A DNA stretch of 64,000 nt from an uncultured Anaeroplasmataceae bacterium (GCA_910584005.1 CAJTXR010000001.1:571154-635153), one strand, 5' to 3'; positions 43,125-52,812 are shown, counted from the stretch's first letter. Made by a program: numbers and translations. The notes: generated from the sequence alone by a model not told the origin.

Positions 43125-45928
43125 TGAAAAAATTCAAAAAAATATTTTTAATGTCTATTGCCTTATTATTTGTCGTTACACTCGCTTCTTGTAAAGGGAA
43201 AGAGGTAAGAAATACCTCTGTTCCTATGGGATCTTTAGATACTTCTACTGCGATTGCAGCTAGTGGAAGCTACACCATTCAAAATGGATTATATTATACA
43301 AGATTACGTGCTACAAATTATACTTTAGTAGAAAATAAAATCAAAGAAAAACTTTTTGCCAAAGAAATGGATTTGGTAAAATCACAAATTAATTTATCTA
43401 ATTCAATTGTAACAGATGAGGAAGAGGCTTTATTTGATGCTTATGCAACGGATATTTATGGTACAGCAACAGCAAAATCTATCAAGAGCCTTACAGATGA
43501 TGAAAAAGAAACTGCAATTCAAAAATATATTGATTCTTGTAGTAATAAAGGAATTTTTATTACAAAAGCAGATTGTGATGAAACCAACTACTCCTTTGAA
43601 CTTCGGAATGGCGTAGAAAAAATAGTTTTCAAAAGCATTCCTGAAGAAATTATTCAATCTAAACTTTTAACACTTGCGATTAATGAGGCAACAAAAACTG
43701 AATTAGAAGAACTTGTTTTAAAAGAAAAAATTGAAGATGAAGATGGAAAGCAAGTCAATAACTCTCAATATATCTCTGATGATGCAATACGTTCTTTCTA
43801 CGAATCTACAATTAAAACCTATGGTACATATCGTGCAATCATTATTCAATTCAATAATTTAACTGAAGCAAGAGAAACAATTGATAAAGTTTCAAAAGGT
43901 ACCAGTTTAACTCCTGAAAATGCATTAAACTTCTATGTAAATCTTTATAATACCTATTATAATTATCGTCCACAGCTTACGACAGATAATCCTTGGGTTG
44001 TAGATCCAAATAATGCATCTAAGAATGTATTTGTTGTTGACCGTTATAAAGATGAATTGTCTGCTATCTCTTCTTCTATTAAGAATTTAGTCATTACTAC
44101 GCTAGATGAAGATGGAACATACATCTCTGAACCTTTTAATGTTAATAATAAATATGTTATGGTTTATCGTGGATTAACTGAGTTATCCGTAAACAAAGAA
44201 TATAATATAACCCCTTATAATGAACAATTAAAATGGGATAAGCTATCAACCACTTTATCTGCAGATAATTTAAATAAAGTAAAAGATGAAGTGCGTGATG
44301 CTTTAATTAAGAATCGAATTTCAACTTATAGTTCTACTTTAATCTCTGATCGAATTAAAGATGCAAAAATCGAAATCTATGATCCTTATTTTGAATATCA
44401 ATTTAAGGCAGCAAATAATGATAATTATGATGTAATTAAGCCTTCTAATTTCAATAACGATAAAATCTTCAGTATTACTTATACACCAAAAGGTCAATCT
44501 AATGAAGTAACTGCTGATTATACAGTAAATGATTTCTATGCAGATGCAACAAAAGAAAATGGTTTATATGTTATTGTTAAATTACTTAAATATGAATATA
44601 TGTATGACCTTCATACAAGATTTGTGGAAAAAGATGACATAGAGGATATGAAAAAGTCCTTAAATGATTCTGTATCTTCTTTCAAGAAGAACAAAATGGC
44701 AGCTTATCCTTCTGCAATAGGTGAAGCAACTTATCTACTAACAACGACGGGATATAGCACAGTGAATGATGCTTTAAAATATAATAAAATTGCAAGTTCC
44801 GCTTTATCTAGCTATTTATCTCAAACTGTATTTGATGAGTGGGCTACAGAAGATCATACAATTGACACCAAAAAGTTAAATATATTAGAAAATATTTTAA
44901 AAGCTGGAAATGATAACTATTCTTCTTTATTCTCTATTAATATTGATCATATGTTAATTTATATCGATGATAATGGAGATGGAAATCCAGATGATCCAGA
45001 AGAATTTTTAAGAAACTTCAACGAAACAGAAAAGAATAACTTCTATACGGCTTTAAATGAGCTTGCTACCGCAATCTATAATGAAGCAAATTGTGAAGAA
45101 CTTACGAAATCAAATGATTTAATGGATATATTAGAATATATTGTTGGTGCTTACAGTCGTAATGAAAGACTTTATTCAAATAAAGATGTAACATGGAATA
45201 CCTATAAGGCCTATAATTTCTTACTTAAGGTTGAATCCTTATCTTCTAATGGTGATACTAATCAAAGTAATGTTGGCAATTATGTAAAAGATTTTGGAGA
45301 TTATATTAAGGCTTTATATAAAAAAGCAATCGATGATAAGGTAGAAATTAAAGATGATGAGCCTATCTTCTATTTCTTAGGCAGTGGAAAAGATGCTCCT
45401 ACAAAAAAAGAAGACTTATGTGCTACAGAATTTGGCTTCCATATGATTGTTGTAAATAAGGTAGAAAAGCCTTCTACAACCAAAAATACAGCTTCTAGCG
45501 ATTCTAATGGATACCAAAAGAATTTCAGCTTACTTCTTAATGAAAAAGATCCCGAAACGACAGAGGATAACATTTATGTAATGGTTGAAGATTTGTATAA
45601 CGAAAAAGAAAATGAAGCTACAATGAATCAATTATTTACATATTACGTACAACTTCAAAAAGGAATCTCTTCTACATTTGACTCAACTCTAAGAGATACA
45701 ATGAGTGCTATGTTCACAGACGCAATTACTCGTTATACTTCTTCTGATTTCCAAAATTACTTATTGTTTGATACATTAAATATTACAACCAATCAAACAA
45801 CCTTAGAAAAGCAATTGGCAAATTATAAAGGCTATCTAAAGAGAACTTCTCAAAGTTATAATAAAGAAGATAAATTTAATAGTTGGTATGAGGATACAGT
45901 CAACTGGTCTAGACCTTATTCAGAATAA
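43124..45928 (+). CDS. Giant lipoprotein 2, SurA/PrsA-like with parvulin-like domains
   Basis: A 934-aa lipoprotein, lipobox LASC (Cys23). Residues 44-85 (AASGSYTIQNGLYYTRLRAT) match the SurA-N-like start of the preceding gene. Two parvulin-like stretches are visible: about 233-350 (YRAIIIQFNNLTEARETI through SEPFNVNNKYVMVYRG) and about 605-784, where IDHMLIYIDDNG and ATEFGFHMIVVNKV carry both histidines typical of PpiC-type isomerases. It is co-transcribed with giant lipoprotein 1 by a 1-base stop/start overlap. It probably acts outside the membrane on secreted proteins. Family assignment rests on motif pattern. Confidence 0.6.
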   Translation: MKKFKKIFLMSIALLFVVTLASCKGKEVRNTSVPMGSLDTSTAIAASGSYTIQNGLYYTRLRATNYTLVENKIKEKLFAKEMDLVKSQINLSNSIVTDEEEALFDAYATDIYGTATAKSIKSLTDDEKETAIQKYIDSCSNKGIFITKADCDETNYSFELRNGVEKIVFKSIPEEIIQSKLLTLAINEATKTELEELVLKEKIEDEDGKQVNNSQYISDDAIRSFYESTIKTYGTYRAIIIQFNNLTEARETIDKVSKGTSLTPENALNFYVNLYNTYYNYRPQLTTDNPWVVDPNNASKNVFVVDRYKDELSAISSSIKNLVITTLDEDGTYISEPFNVNNKYVMVYRGLTELSVNKEYNITPYNEQLKWDKLSTTLSADNLNKVKDEVRDALIKNRISTYSSTLISDRIKDAKIEIYDPYFEYQFKAANNDNYDVIKPSNFNNDKIFSITYTPKGQSNEVTADYTVNDFYADATKENGLYVIVKLLKYEYMYDLHTRFVEKDDIEDMKKSLNDSVSSFKKNKMAAYPSAIGEATYLLTTTGYSTVNDALKYNKIASSALSSYLSQTVFDEWATEDHTIDTKKLNILENILKAGNDNYSSLFSINIDHMLIYIDDNGDGNPDDPEEFLRNFNETEKNNFYTALNELATAIYNEANCEELTKSNDLMDILEYIVGAYSRNERLYSNKDVTWNTYKAYNFLLKVESLSSNGDTNQSNVGNYVKDFGDYIKALYKKAIDDKVEIKDDEPIFYFLGSGKDAPTKKEDLCATEFGFHMIVVNKVEKPSTTKNTASSDSNGYQKNFSLLLNEKDPETTEDNIYVMVEDLYNEKENEATMNQLFTYYVQLQKGISSTFDSTLRDTMSAMFTDAITRYTSSDFQNYLLFDTLNITTNQTTLEKQLANYKGYLKRTSQSYNKEDKFNSWYEDTVNWSRPYSE

Positions 45929-45957
45929 AAAAAAGCTCAAATTTTGAGCTTTTTTTG
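45929..45957. terminator. Bidirectional terminator after the lipoprotein pair
   Basis: The stem AAAAAGCTCAAA/TTTTGAGCTTTTT followed by a T run on the plus strand, and an A run before it, lies between convergent genes. Confidence 0.9.
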
Positions 45958-45983
45958 TTTTATATATAATTAGATAGATTCTT

Positions 45984-46751
45984 CTATTCTTCATCGGTAA
46001 TAGATAAATTCAAATAATTCCTTGTGGCCTTAAAAAGAGGATAAAAGATAAATGCACTTAATATACAAGTAATCGCTGAAGTAATTGCCAAGCTCGGAAT
46101 TCCGCTTAATGCATAGGCATAGGCAGCATCAAAACTAGCATATTTGGTATCAATCCAATAATATAAAAGAGCTTTAATATAAATTTCTCCAAAAATATTA
46201 AACAAAATTCCTAGTGAAGTCGCAGTTAAAGCTATTTTTGAAATTCGATTCAGTTTATGATCAAAGATAAATACCAAACCATATAGCATTGTTACTAACC
46301 CTAAAAAAATAGGAATCGTAAAGTGAATTTGAATATGCTTTTCCATTATATCAAATCCACCAAGTGCACAACCAGCAATAGATAAACCAAAAAAGATTAG
46401 AAAGATACTCATGCAGATCGTATTCATGATTTTAGGATTCCACTTCTTTTTATAAAACAATCGAAAAACAGAACCTACAATGAATCCCATTCCGAATTTT
46501 AAAAGAATTGTACGAAGTACCCCTGCACTAAATCCTCCGTAATAGATGATATCTGAAATCCCCATTCCTAAAGAACCAGCAATTCCACCAATAAGACCAC
46601 CACATAATAAGGAAGCCATAATACAAATAAAATTCCCCAAATGAATCATTCCCACAGGAAGTTGAATTTTAATATAAACTCCTACAAAACATAATGCCGA
46701 AAAAATAGCAGTTAAGACCATCTTATATAATAATTGATTTTGCTTATTCAT
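45984..46751 (-). CDS. ECF transporter S component-like membrane protein
   Basis: A 255-aa protein with about six to seven membrane helices. The segment MIHLGNFICIMASLLCGGLI followed by GGIAGSLGMGISDI is the substrate-subunit signature of energy-coupling factor transporters for vitamins (HmpT/ThiW-like group). A second hydrophobic block follows. No ECF module (EcfA/EcfT) adjoins, as is usual when modules are shared. The 90-base leader shows no riboswitch, so the vitamin is not revealed. SD AAAGGAGTGGGG. A TTGCAA-17-TTAAAT promoter may lie upstream. Confidence 0.75.
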   Translation of the reverse strand: MNKQNQLLYKMVLTAIFSALCFVGVYIKIQLPVGMIHLGNFICIMASLLCGGLIGGIAGSLGMGISDIIYYGGFSAGVLRTILLKFGMGFIVGSVFRLFYKKKWNPKIMNTICMSIFLIFFGLSIAGCALGGFDIMEKHIQIHFTIPIFLGLVTMLYGLVFIFDHKLNRISKIALTATSLGILFNIFGEIYIKALLYYWIDTKYASFDAAYAYALSGIPSLAITSAITCILSAFIFYPLFKATRNYLNLSITDEE

Positions 46752-46821
46752 TCCAACCCCACTCCTTTATCCTCATTATTTAATCACAAATCTGATATGC
46801 TTGCAATAACCAGTTTTGAAA

Positions 46822-46845
46822 TAAAAAAAGGTACCAGAAGTACCT
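46822..46845 (-). terminator. Intrinsic terminator overlapping the end of tex
   Basis: The stem AGGTAC/GTACCT (46829-46834 with 46840-46845) is followed on the minus strand by TTTTTTTATTT. The tex stop codon (TAG) lies in the stem. Confidence 0.8.
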
Positions 46846-49012
46846 ATATTTTATATAAGGATAAAGCTAACTTATGTTTTGTATAGTCAATATCTATTAC
46901 ATGAACATGAACTTCATCTCCAACAGCAACTAGATCTGAAGGATGATTCACTTTTTCTAATGACATTTTAGAAACATGTAAAAGTCCATCATATTTTACT
47001 CCACAATCCACAAAAGCACCAAAATCAACTACATTGCGGACAACGCCATCTAACTCATCCCCGATTTTAACGTCCTCAAAGTGCATTATATCGCTTCTTA
47101 GCTTCAATCCGGGATAACTATCCCTTATATCCCTCAAAGGCGTTACAAAGGCGTCTAGAATATCATTTAAGGTATATGCATCAATCCCAATATCCTTTTG
47201 TAGCTTCAAACGGTCTAAAGACTGTACAGCTTCCTTCATTTGTTCTGTCCCCAAATCTTGAACCGTAAGATTCATTATTTTTAAAAGTTCTTTTGCCTTG
47301 TCATAACTTTCAGGGTGAATAGCGGTCATATCTAAAGGATTCTTTCCTTCTAATATTCTTAAAAAGCCAACACATTGTTCATATGTCTTAGGACCAAGTT
47401 TACTTACCTTTTTTAAATCCTCACGACTTAAAAATTTATCATTTTTTTCACGGTAATCAATTATATTTTTGGCAACACCTTTAGATAAACCCGAAACATA
47501 ACTTAATAAAGAAGAGGAACAAGTATTTAAATTTACCCCTACCTTATTCACTGCATCCACAACAACATCCTCTAAAGATTTTGAAAGTTTGTTTTGGGCA
47601 ACATCATGTTGGTACTGACCAACCCCAATAGATTTAGGCTCAATCTTTACAAGCTCAGCAAGTGGATCTTGTATTCTTCTAGCTATGGATATGGCAGAAC
47701 GTTGTTCAACCGATAAATCTGGGAATTCCTCCATTGCCAAAGGAGATGCCGAATAAACAGAAGCTCCCGCTTCACTTACTACAACATATTTTACATTTAA
47801 ATGATTTTCTTGAATTACTTCTGCAATGAAACTCTCAGTTTCTCTTGAAGCTGTCCCATTTCCAATCGCTATAATCTCTACATGGTAACGCATAATCAAA
47901 TCTAGAATGGTCTTTTTTGATTTTTCAAGTACTCTTGGATCTATTGAAGCTCCCTTCGATTTTTCATTTGGATAAATGACTCCAATCTCTAATACTTTAG
48001 AATTTGGGGAAATAACCGCAAGTTTACATCCTGTTCTAAATGCTGGATCCACTCCAAGCACAACATGGCCCTTCATTGGAGCCTGTAATAACAAATGCTG
48101 AAGATTCATTGAGAAAATATGAATGGCCTGTTCTTCCGCTTTTTCACTTAATATCGAACGTATTTCACGTTCAATAGATGGTGAAATTAGCCGTTTATAA
48201 GCATCTTCAATAGAGGCAACAAGTTCATCGTTAAATATAGAGGATTTATTATGTGTCGTTTGATATCTCATATATTCCACATCACGCTCAGGCTGTAACT
48301 CTATAGTTACACTAATAACATCCTCAGCTTCAGCACGATTTAATGCTAAAACTCGATGCGGCTTAATAAATGCCACCCGTTCAACCGCATCATAGTAATT
48401 CTTATATTTTTCTTCTGGATCTAACTCATTGTTTTTCTTTTTAGAACGGATATTTCCATACTTTAAAGATGCTTCCCGAATATGTTTACGATATTCCGCA
48501 TTATCCGAAATTTTTTCAGCTACAATGTATTTAGCTTGTTCAATTGCAAATTCAGGAGTAGGAACTTTTTCATTGACATATTGACTTGCAATTTCAATTT
48601 TATCTCCCTTTGGTAAAAGAGAAAGCATAACATCTGCTAATGGCTCTAATCCTAAAGCAATTGCAGTTGTAGCTTTCGTTTTCTTCTTTTCTTTATATGG
48701 ACGATATAAGTCCTCCACTTCAACCAATTTAGAAGCCTTTAAAATCTCTTCCTTAAGTTCTTCTGTCATCAATCCCTTTTCTTCAATTAAACGGATGACA
48801 TCTTCTTTTTTCTTTTGCAAAGAAAGCCCATATTGGTATTCATCATCAATTACTCGAATCTGTTCTTCATCTAATCCACCTGTTGCTTCTTTTCGATATC
48901 TTGCGATAAACGCCACTGTTTTTTCATCTTCTAATAATTCTAAAACGGCAGTAACCTGTTTTACACTGATATTCAGTTGTTTTGCAATCTCGTTTATAAT
49001 TTGTTCATTCAT
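46844..49012 (-). CDS. tex: Tex family transcription accessory protein
   Basis: A 722-aa RNA-binding protein. The N-terminal Tex helices (FIARYRKEATGGLDEEQIR), the YqgF-like RNase H fold (VLGVDPAFRTGCKLAVI), a helix-hairpin-helix pair (SSLLSYVSGLSKGVAKNIID) and a C-terminal S1 domain (GDELDGVVRNVVDFGAFVDC) occur in the standard order. Tex tunes transcription and RNA stability. SD AGGAGG is 7 bases from the ATG. Its stop codon lies inside its terminator. Confidence 0.97.
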   Translation of the reverse strand: MNEQIINEIAKQLNISVKQVTAVLELLEDEKTVAFIARYRKEATGGLDEEQIRVIDDEYQYGLSLQKKKEDVIRLIEEKGLMTEELKEEILKASKLVEVEDLYRPYKEKKKTKATTAIALGLEPLADVMLSLLPKGDKIEIASQYVNEKVPTPEFAIEQAKYIVAEKISDNAEYRKHIREASLKYGNIRSKKKNNELDPEEKYKNYYDAVERVAFIKPHRVLALNRAEAEDVISVTIELQPERDVEYMRYQTTHNKSSIFNDELVASIEDAYKRLISPSIEREIRSILSEKAEEQAIHIFSMNLQHLLLQAPMKGHVVLGVDPAFRTGCKLAVISPNSKVLEIGVIYPNEKSKGASIDPRVLEKSKKTILDLIMRYHVEIIAIGNGTASRETESFIAEVIQENHLNVKYVVVSEAGASVYSASPLAMEEFPDLSVEQRSAISIARRIQDPLAELVKIEPKSIGVGQYQHDVAQNKLSKSLEDVVVDAVNKVGVNLNTCSSSLLSYVSGLSKGVAKNIIDYREKNDKFLSREDLKKVSKLGPKTYEQCVGFLRILEGKNPLDMTAIHPESYDKAKELLKIMNLTVQDLGTEQMKEAVQSLDRLKLQKDIGIDAYTLNDILDAFVTPLRDIRDSYPGLKLRSDIMHFEDVKIGDELDGVVRNVVDFGAFVDCGVKYDGLLHVSKMSLEKVNHPSDLVAVGDEVHVHVIDIDYTKHKLALSLYKI

Positions 49013-49026
49013 AAAAAAACCTCCTA

Positions 49027-49058
49027 TAATGAAAATAGAAAGCCTTCTAAAGAAGGCT
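49027..49058 (-). terminator. Intrinsic terminator upstream of tex
   Basis: The stem AGCCTTC/GAAGGCT (49041-49047 with 49052-49058, 4-base loop) is followed on the minus strand by TTCTATTTTC. It ends the gene at 49066-49761. Confidence 0.85.
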
Positions 49059-49065
49059 ATTTTTC

Positions 49066-49761
49066 TTATTCAAAAAGACTATCAATATACTGATTTGCAT
49101 ATGGAATTGAAGATGTATATACTTCATTTAAATCACTAATTGATATCTTGTGAGATACATCCCTTATTTCTATTTTATCTTTGAACTGATCCTCATGAAG
49201 ATAAATAAAAGTAGGCTCAAAATATACAGAATCCTCATCTCCTAAAGCACCAAAAGCAGAATCGGATAAAATCCCTGCATTCACGGCGTTATCCACCCGA
49301 ACATCAACAATATATAGGACAACACTATTTTCTTCTTTTTTGTTGGCCTCATTCACTTTATTTTGTAAATCCGCAAGACGTGTAATTAATTTCTCATAGG
49401 TTTCATTATAATTTTTTTCATCTTTTTCATCAGCATGAAATGCACTACCATCATAAGCAAAGATAAAAATATCTCTAGCTGCACCATCTTTAATAAAACG
49501 AGAAATTGTTTGATAATTTTCTTTAGTAAACTGAACCGTCACATCTGGATTACTTGTTTTTATATCGCCTGTAAAATAAATTTTATCTGAAACATACTCT
49601 GTTTTTTTGTTTCCAAAATATAAGCCTAAGCCTAACCCCAAGCCAACACCCAAAAGTACTGCAAAAACGAAGATAGCAATCAACCATTTCTTATTGAATT
49701 TTACATCTTTTTTTTGATTCTTCGTACGAACACGAGAAACCTTTCTAACAGCTCTAGCCAA
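49066..49761 (-). CDS. Membrane-anchored protein with glycine-rich helix and thioredoxin-like outer domain
   Basis: A 231-aa protein: a very basic N-terminus, one membrane helix rich in repeated GLGLGLG (about residues 27-49), and an extracytoplasmic domain. The domain has ARDIFIFAYDGSAF, VVLYIVDVRVDN and EPTFIYLHEDQFKD, an order of strands reminiscent of a thioredoxin fold, but no CxxC motif is present. I do not recognise the family. It is followed by its own terminator and is upstream of tex. Confidence 0.5.
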   Translation of the reverse strand: MARAVRKVSRVRTKNQKKDVKFNKKWLIAIFVFAVLLGVGLGLGLGLYFGNKKTEYVSDKIYFTGDIKTSNPDVTVQFTKENYQTISRFIKDGAARDIFIFAYDGSAFHADEKDEKNYNETYEKLITRLADLQNKVNEANKKEENSVVLYIVDVRVDNAVNAGILSDSAFGALGDEDSVYFEPTFIYLHEDQFKDKIEIRDVSHKISISDLNEVYTSSIPYANQYIDSLFE

Positions 49762-49868
49762 ATTGAATTCCTCCTCTGTTAAAATAGTCTAATATATTAT
49801 AAAATAAAAAGACTAAAATATCAAGAAAAAACCGCAATTTAATTCATTTCATTTCGCTTTATAATCAT

Positions 49869-51125
49869 TTAAGAATCTAAGGAGATATAAGAAATAAACT
49901 CTTGTATTCCTTCATTAGAATCATATTTCAATTCCTCTTTAATTTCCTTTGTTAAAAGATTTCTTTTCAGCATACACTCTACAATATATTTTCGATGAAA
50001 AGAATCATAGCTTTCCTGATAAGCAGTATAAAGGATTTGATCAGGATATTTCTTTTTTGTATGATCCATAAAATCAATTGTCCGAAATAAAAGCTGTGTA
50101 GATGGGCGATCATACCGAAAGGAAAATGAAACCTGTCGATACGCCTTTTCTATGATTGTTTGATATTTGGGTTGATAATTTTGCATCAACATTAAAATTC
50201 CATGACATCTTGTTTTTTTCGATTGTAAAAGCATTACGCCTAATTCTTCTACACGTTTAGATTTAAAGCGGGATAAAGAAAAATAGATTTCTTCCGTAAT
50301 TTCTTCATCGTATCGATCAATTAAATCAAATAATAATTGAATTGTATATTCTTTAGATAAAGAAATATCTGAATATTGGAATTCTTTGATGCTTTCTTTT
50401 AAAGCTTTTTTATCTTTTACATTTTTTAAATATTGTAGGGCATGCTTATATTCTTCTTCAGTTGAGCAAAGAAACCAATTTTTAAGTTCTTGGTTCTTTT
50501 TCTTTACAATGTTTAAAAACTCCTTAAAAGTGGGTGTACTCGTTTCTGTTCTATCTTTTTTGTACCTTAGTTCTTTAGAGCCTAAGGACACTTGATTCTT
50601 GTATTTAATATGAACACAGGAAAAAATAAAATTTGATAGATTGCTTTGATTTAAATCCCGTTCTTTAATATCTTGAAAGATTTTCTTTACACCAGCCAAT
50701 TGACTGACTTCGTCTAACGCAAAGCATAAGCATTCAAAGCATAAATACTTTTTATCTGTCCAACGACCATGAGTTAACATATCCTCATAAAACTCCCATA
50801 AAATCTTCTCTACAGTAGTTTCTTGTCCCTTTATATAAAAGCATACCAATAAATCCAAATATTGACATAATAAAGAAACAGAAGAATATTTCGTCGTAAA
50901 AAGAGCTGTCTTGATTTCTTGTAAGAAAATACATTTATCTTCATAAACCGAAATCAAATCATACAAATACTTTCCTTTGGATTCTTCTACATAAGAATAA
51001 GACATATCATGCAAACAAGCATATCGTAATGAATCTTTATATTCTTCTTTATTCTCGGCTTGATAGAGCTCAAAATGAGCCGAACCTAACCCTTTTTTTA
51101 TTTTTTTAATAAATTCTTTTTTCAT
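49869..51125 (-). CDS. All-helical repeat-like cytoplasmic protein of unknown function
   Basis: A 418-aa protein from the ATG at 51125 (SD GGAGATG). It is mostly charged amphipathic helices (EYKDSLRYACLHDMSYSYVE; EEEYKHALQYLKNVKDKKAL) in units of roughly 35-45 residues, suggesting an alpha-solenoid of HEAT or TPR type. No catalytic motif, signal peptide or membrane segment is seen. Unrecognised. It lies between a lipoprotein gene and the thioredoxin-like anchored protein, with gaps of about 100 bases on each side. Confidence 0.5.
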   Translation of the reverse strand: MKKEFIKKIKKGLGSAHFELYQAENKEEYKDSLRYACLHDMSYSYVEESKGKYLYDLISVYEDKCIFLQEIKTALFTTKYSSVSLLCQYLDLLVCFYIKGQETTVEKILWEFYEDMLTHGRWTDKKYLCFECLCFALDEVSQLAGVKKIFQDIKERDLNQSNLSNFIFSCVHIKYKNQVSLGSKELRYKKDRTETSTPTFKEFLNIVKKKNQELKNWFLCSTEEEYKHALQYLKNVKDKKALKESIKEFQYSDISLSKEYTIQLLFDLIDRYDEEITEEIYFSLSRFKSKRVEELGVMLLQSKKTRCHGILMLMQNYQPKYQTIIEKAYRQVSFSFRYDRPSTQLLFRTIDFMDHTKKKYPDQILYTAYQESYDSFHRKYIVECMLKRNLLTKEIKEELKYDSNEGIQEFISYISLDS

Positions 51126-51175
51126 TTTACATCTCCAACTACATGAACTTAACTTCATTATACCACAGAAAATAA

Positions 51176-51213
51176 AAAGAGGGTACCCCTTTTCCATAGA
51201 GAACCCTATTTTT
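51176..51213 (-). terminator. Intrinsic terminator of the lipoprotein gene
   Basis: On the minus strand an AGGGTTCTC/GGGGTACCCT stem with one mismatch is followed by CTTTTTATTTTC, directly after the lipoprotein stop at 51219. Confidence 0.7.
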
Positions 51214-51218
51214 TTTAT

Positions 51219-52172
51219 TTATGCAAGTGTAATACTTGAAGCAATTTGAATGAAATCATCCACAGATAACTTATCAGAGAAGATTGTTACCTCATAATTT
51301 CCATTATAGTATTTCAATGTATTATTGCTTAAAAAGCCAAGTCCACATTCTAAGAATTCAATATTGTCATATGTGTCAATCGCCACAACTTCATCTGTAA
51401 CCTCAACCTTAGATACAATTATGGTATAAGCATTTTCTCCGCTATAGCATAGAATACTGCTGTCTTCCTTTGTGCTAGAGGATTTCAATGTACAGCCATC
51501 AACAACATACCCTGCTGTTACAGCCAAAGAGGTTTCTTCTTCTTTTGGACCTTCCTGTTGATTGCCTAAATATTTTTTCTCATTGAAATTATCTTTTCCT
51601 ATTTTGCTATTTGGGGTAAAAGACTCAAAATCAACAACGACAACTTCTTCATTTTTATCATTGAGAAAAACTGTCTTTTTTGGTGTCAATTTTTGATCAC
51701 AATAGTATTTCATCTTTTCGAGCTTTTGATTGGTTTTATGCGTAATTTTGGCCTCAACCATCGTTAGTGTGCCTTCCTTACTTCCTTTAGCCTCTTTATC
51801 AGCTTTAATATCTTTATTGATGGCTTCTAATAGATAAGCATGTGAACTATTTAAAGGCCAATCACTATCAAAGCGAAATTCTTTATTTAAAGAAGGCGTA
51901 ATCACATAAACTCCACTATCATTTTTAATAATCAACTGTTCACTATCTCCTTTAAAGCATACCTTATAATAATTTGGAGATAAATAATCCACTTGTACAC
52001 CAAGACTAACATTTTTATCTGGACGATTGATTGTCATTTTAGATTCTAAGCTATAAGAGCTCAAGCCTGACAAATACTTTGTAACCTTTGTTACCTCATC
52101 CGTAGTATCATTTTTTTTACAGCCTGTTAAAACGACCAAACCTAATAAAATTAAACCAAGTATTTTTTTCAT
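51219..52172 (-). CDS. Lipoprotein of unknown function
   Basis: A 317-aa protein with lipobox LTGC after a basic start and hydrophobic core (KKILGLILLGLVVLTGCKK). The mature part begins with LSGLSSYSLESKMTINRPD and continues VDYLSPNYYKVCFKGDSEQ, a pattern seen in LolA/LppX-like and sporulation YhcN/GerS-like lipoproteins that form a beta-sheet saddle. The C-terminal ~120 residues form a second domain with NGNYEVTIFSDKLSVDDFIQ at the end. The ATG at 52172 has SD GGTGGA. Confidence 0.6.
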   Translation of the reverse strand: MKKILGLILLGLVVLTGCKKNDTTDEVTKVTKYLSGLSSYSLESKMTINRPDKNVSLGVQVDYLSPNYYKVCFKGDSEQLIIKNDSGVYVITPSLNKEFRFDSDWPLNSSHAYLLEAINKDIKADKEAKGSKEGTLTMVEAKITHKTNQKLEKMKYYCDQKLTPKKTVFLNDKNEEVVVVDFESFTPNSKIGKDNFNEKKYLGNQQEGPKEEETSLAVTAGYVVDGCTLKSSSTKEDSSILCYSGENAYTIIVSKVEVTDEVVAIDTYDNIEFLECGLGFLSNNTLKYYNGNYEVTIFSDKLSVDDFIQIASSITLA

Positions 52173-52279
52173 TTTTCCACCCATCTTCTATAATCATTAA
52201 ACAATATGCTTATAAATAATCAACTATGCATAAATTTAGATTCTTTAGGAAAAACTAAAAAAAGAAAGGAGCCAATCGT

Positions 52280-52492
52280 ATGTCAATAATACAAAAAATA
52301 GCCCTAGTTTTTACCATACTTGGTGGAATTGTTTGGGCTATCATTGGAATATTTAATTTTAATCTTGTTACATGGGCATTTCAAGAAGGATCTGTTTTAA
52401 CAAGAATCGTTTATATTTTCATTGGAGTATGTGCTCTAATCAATATTGTTGCTTTATTTATTCCAAACCATCATCACTTGATGGAAGAATAG
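52280..52492 (+). CDS. DUF378 (YuzA-type) membrane protein
   Basis: A 70-aa protein with two membrane helices. VFTILGGIVWAIIGIFNFNL and IVYIFIGVCALINI match the DUF378 pattern of a paired hydrophobic hairpin with a Gly-rich first helix. The tail has HHHLMEE. Function unknown. SD AAAGGAG. Its 3' end overlaps the 3' end of acpS by 35 bases on the opposite strand. Confidence 0.85.
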   Translation: MSIIQKIALVFTILGGIVWAIIGIFNFNLVTWAFQEGSVLTRIVYIFIGVCALINIVALFIPNHHHLMEE

Positions 52493-52811
52493 CCACAGCT
52501 ATACTATAATGATCCGTATGGGATAAACTAATCTGGAGTTCTACTTCCTTATCATGAATAAGGACATAAGGAGCTCCATTTTTTTTATTTAAAATAGTAA
52601 TATCATTAAAATTCATACTCACCTGTTTGGACAAACATTTAATGATTGCTTCTTTACATGCAAATCTGGAAGCTAAATATTCAACTCTTCTTTTTTGATT
52701 GGTAAAAGTTGAATAGATTTCATATTCCTTTAACGAAAGAATCCGCTTGATGAATCGCTCCTCTTTATATTGAACATCTTGGTGCTCAACCATATCAATT
52801 CCAACTCTCAT
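52458..52811 (-). CDS. acpS: Holo-[acyl-carrier-protein] synthase
   Basis: A 117-aa phosphopantetheinyl transferase that activates ACP. The motifs GIDMVEHQDV (metal-binding Asp) and ASRFACKEAIIKCL (Glu and Lys) are in place. It starts 1 base after the whiA stop region and is last in the hprK-lgt-whiA-acpS run. Its C-terminal end overlaps the convergent DUF378 gene. Confidence 0.95.
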   Translation of the reverse strand: MRVGIDMVEHQDVQYKEERFIKRILSLKEYEIYSTFTNQKRRVEYLASRFACKEAIIKCLSKQVSMNFNDITILNKKNGAPYVLIHDKEVELQISLSHTDHYSIAVAILPSSDDGLE

Positions 52812-52812
52812 A

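Noticed and set aside
43416..43657. Open frames on both strands within giant lipoprotein 2
   Set aside because: Out-of-frame shadows with low-complexity translations and no SD.
46752..46830. Possible vitamin riboswitch before the ECF S component
   Set aside because: The leader is too short and none of the TPP, FMN, folate or cobalamin aptamer motifs can be seen.
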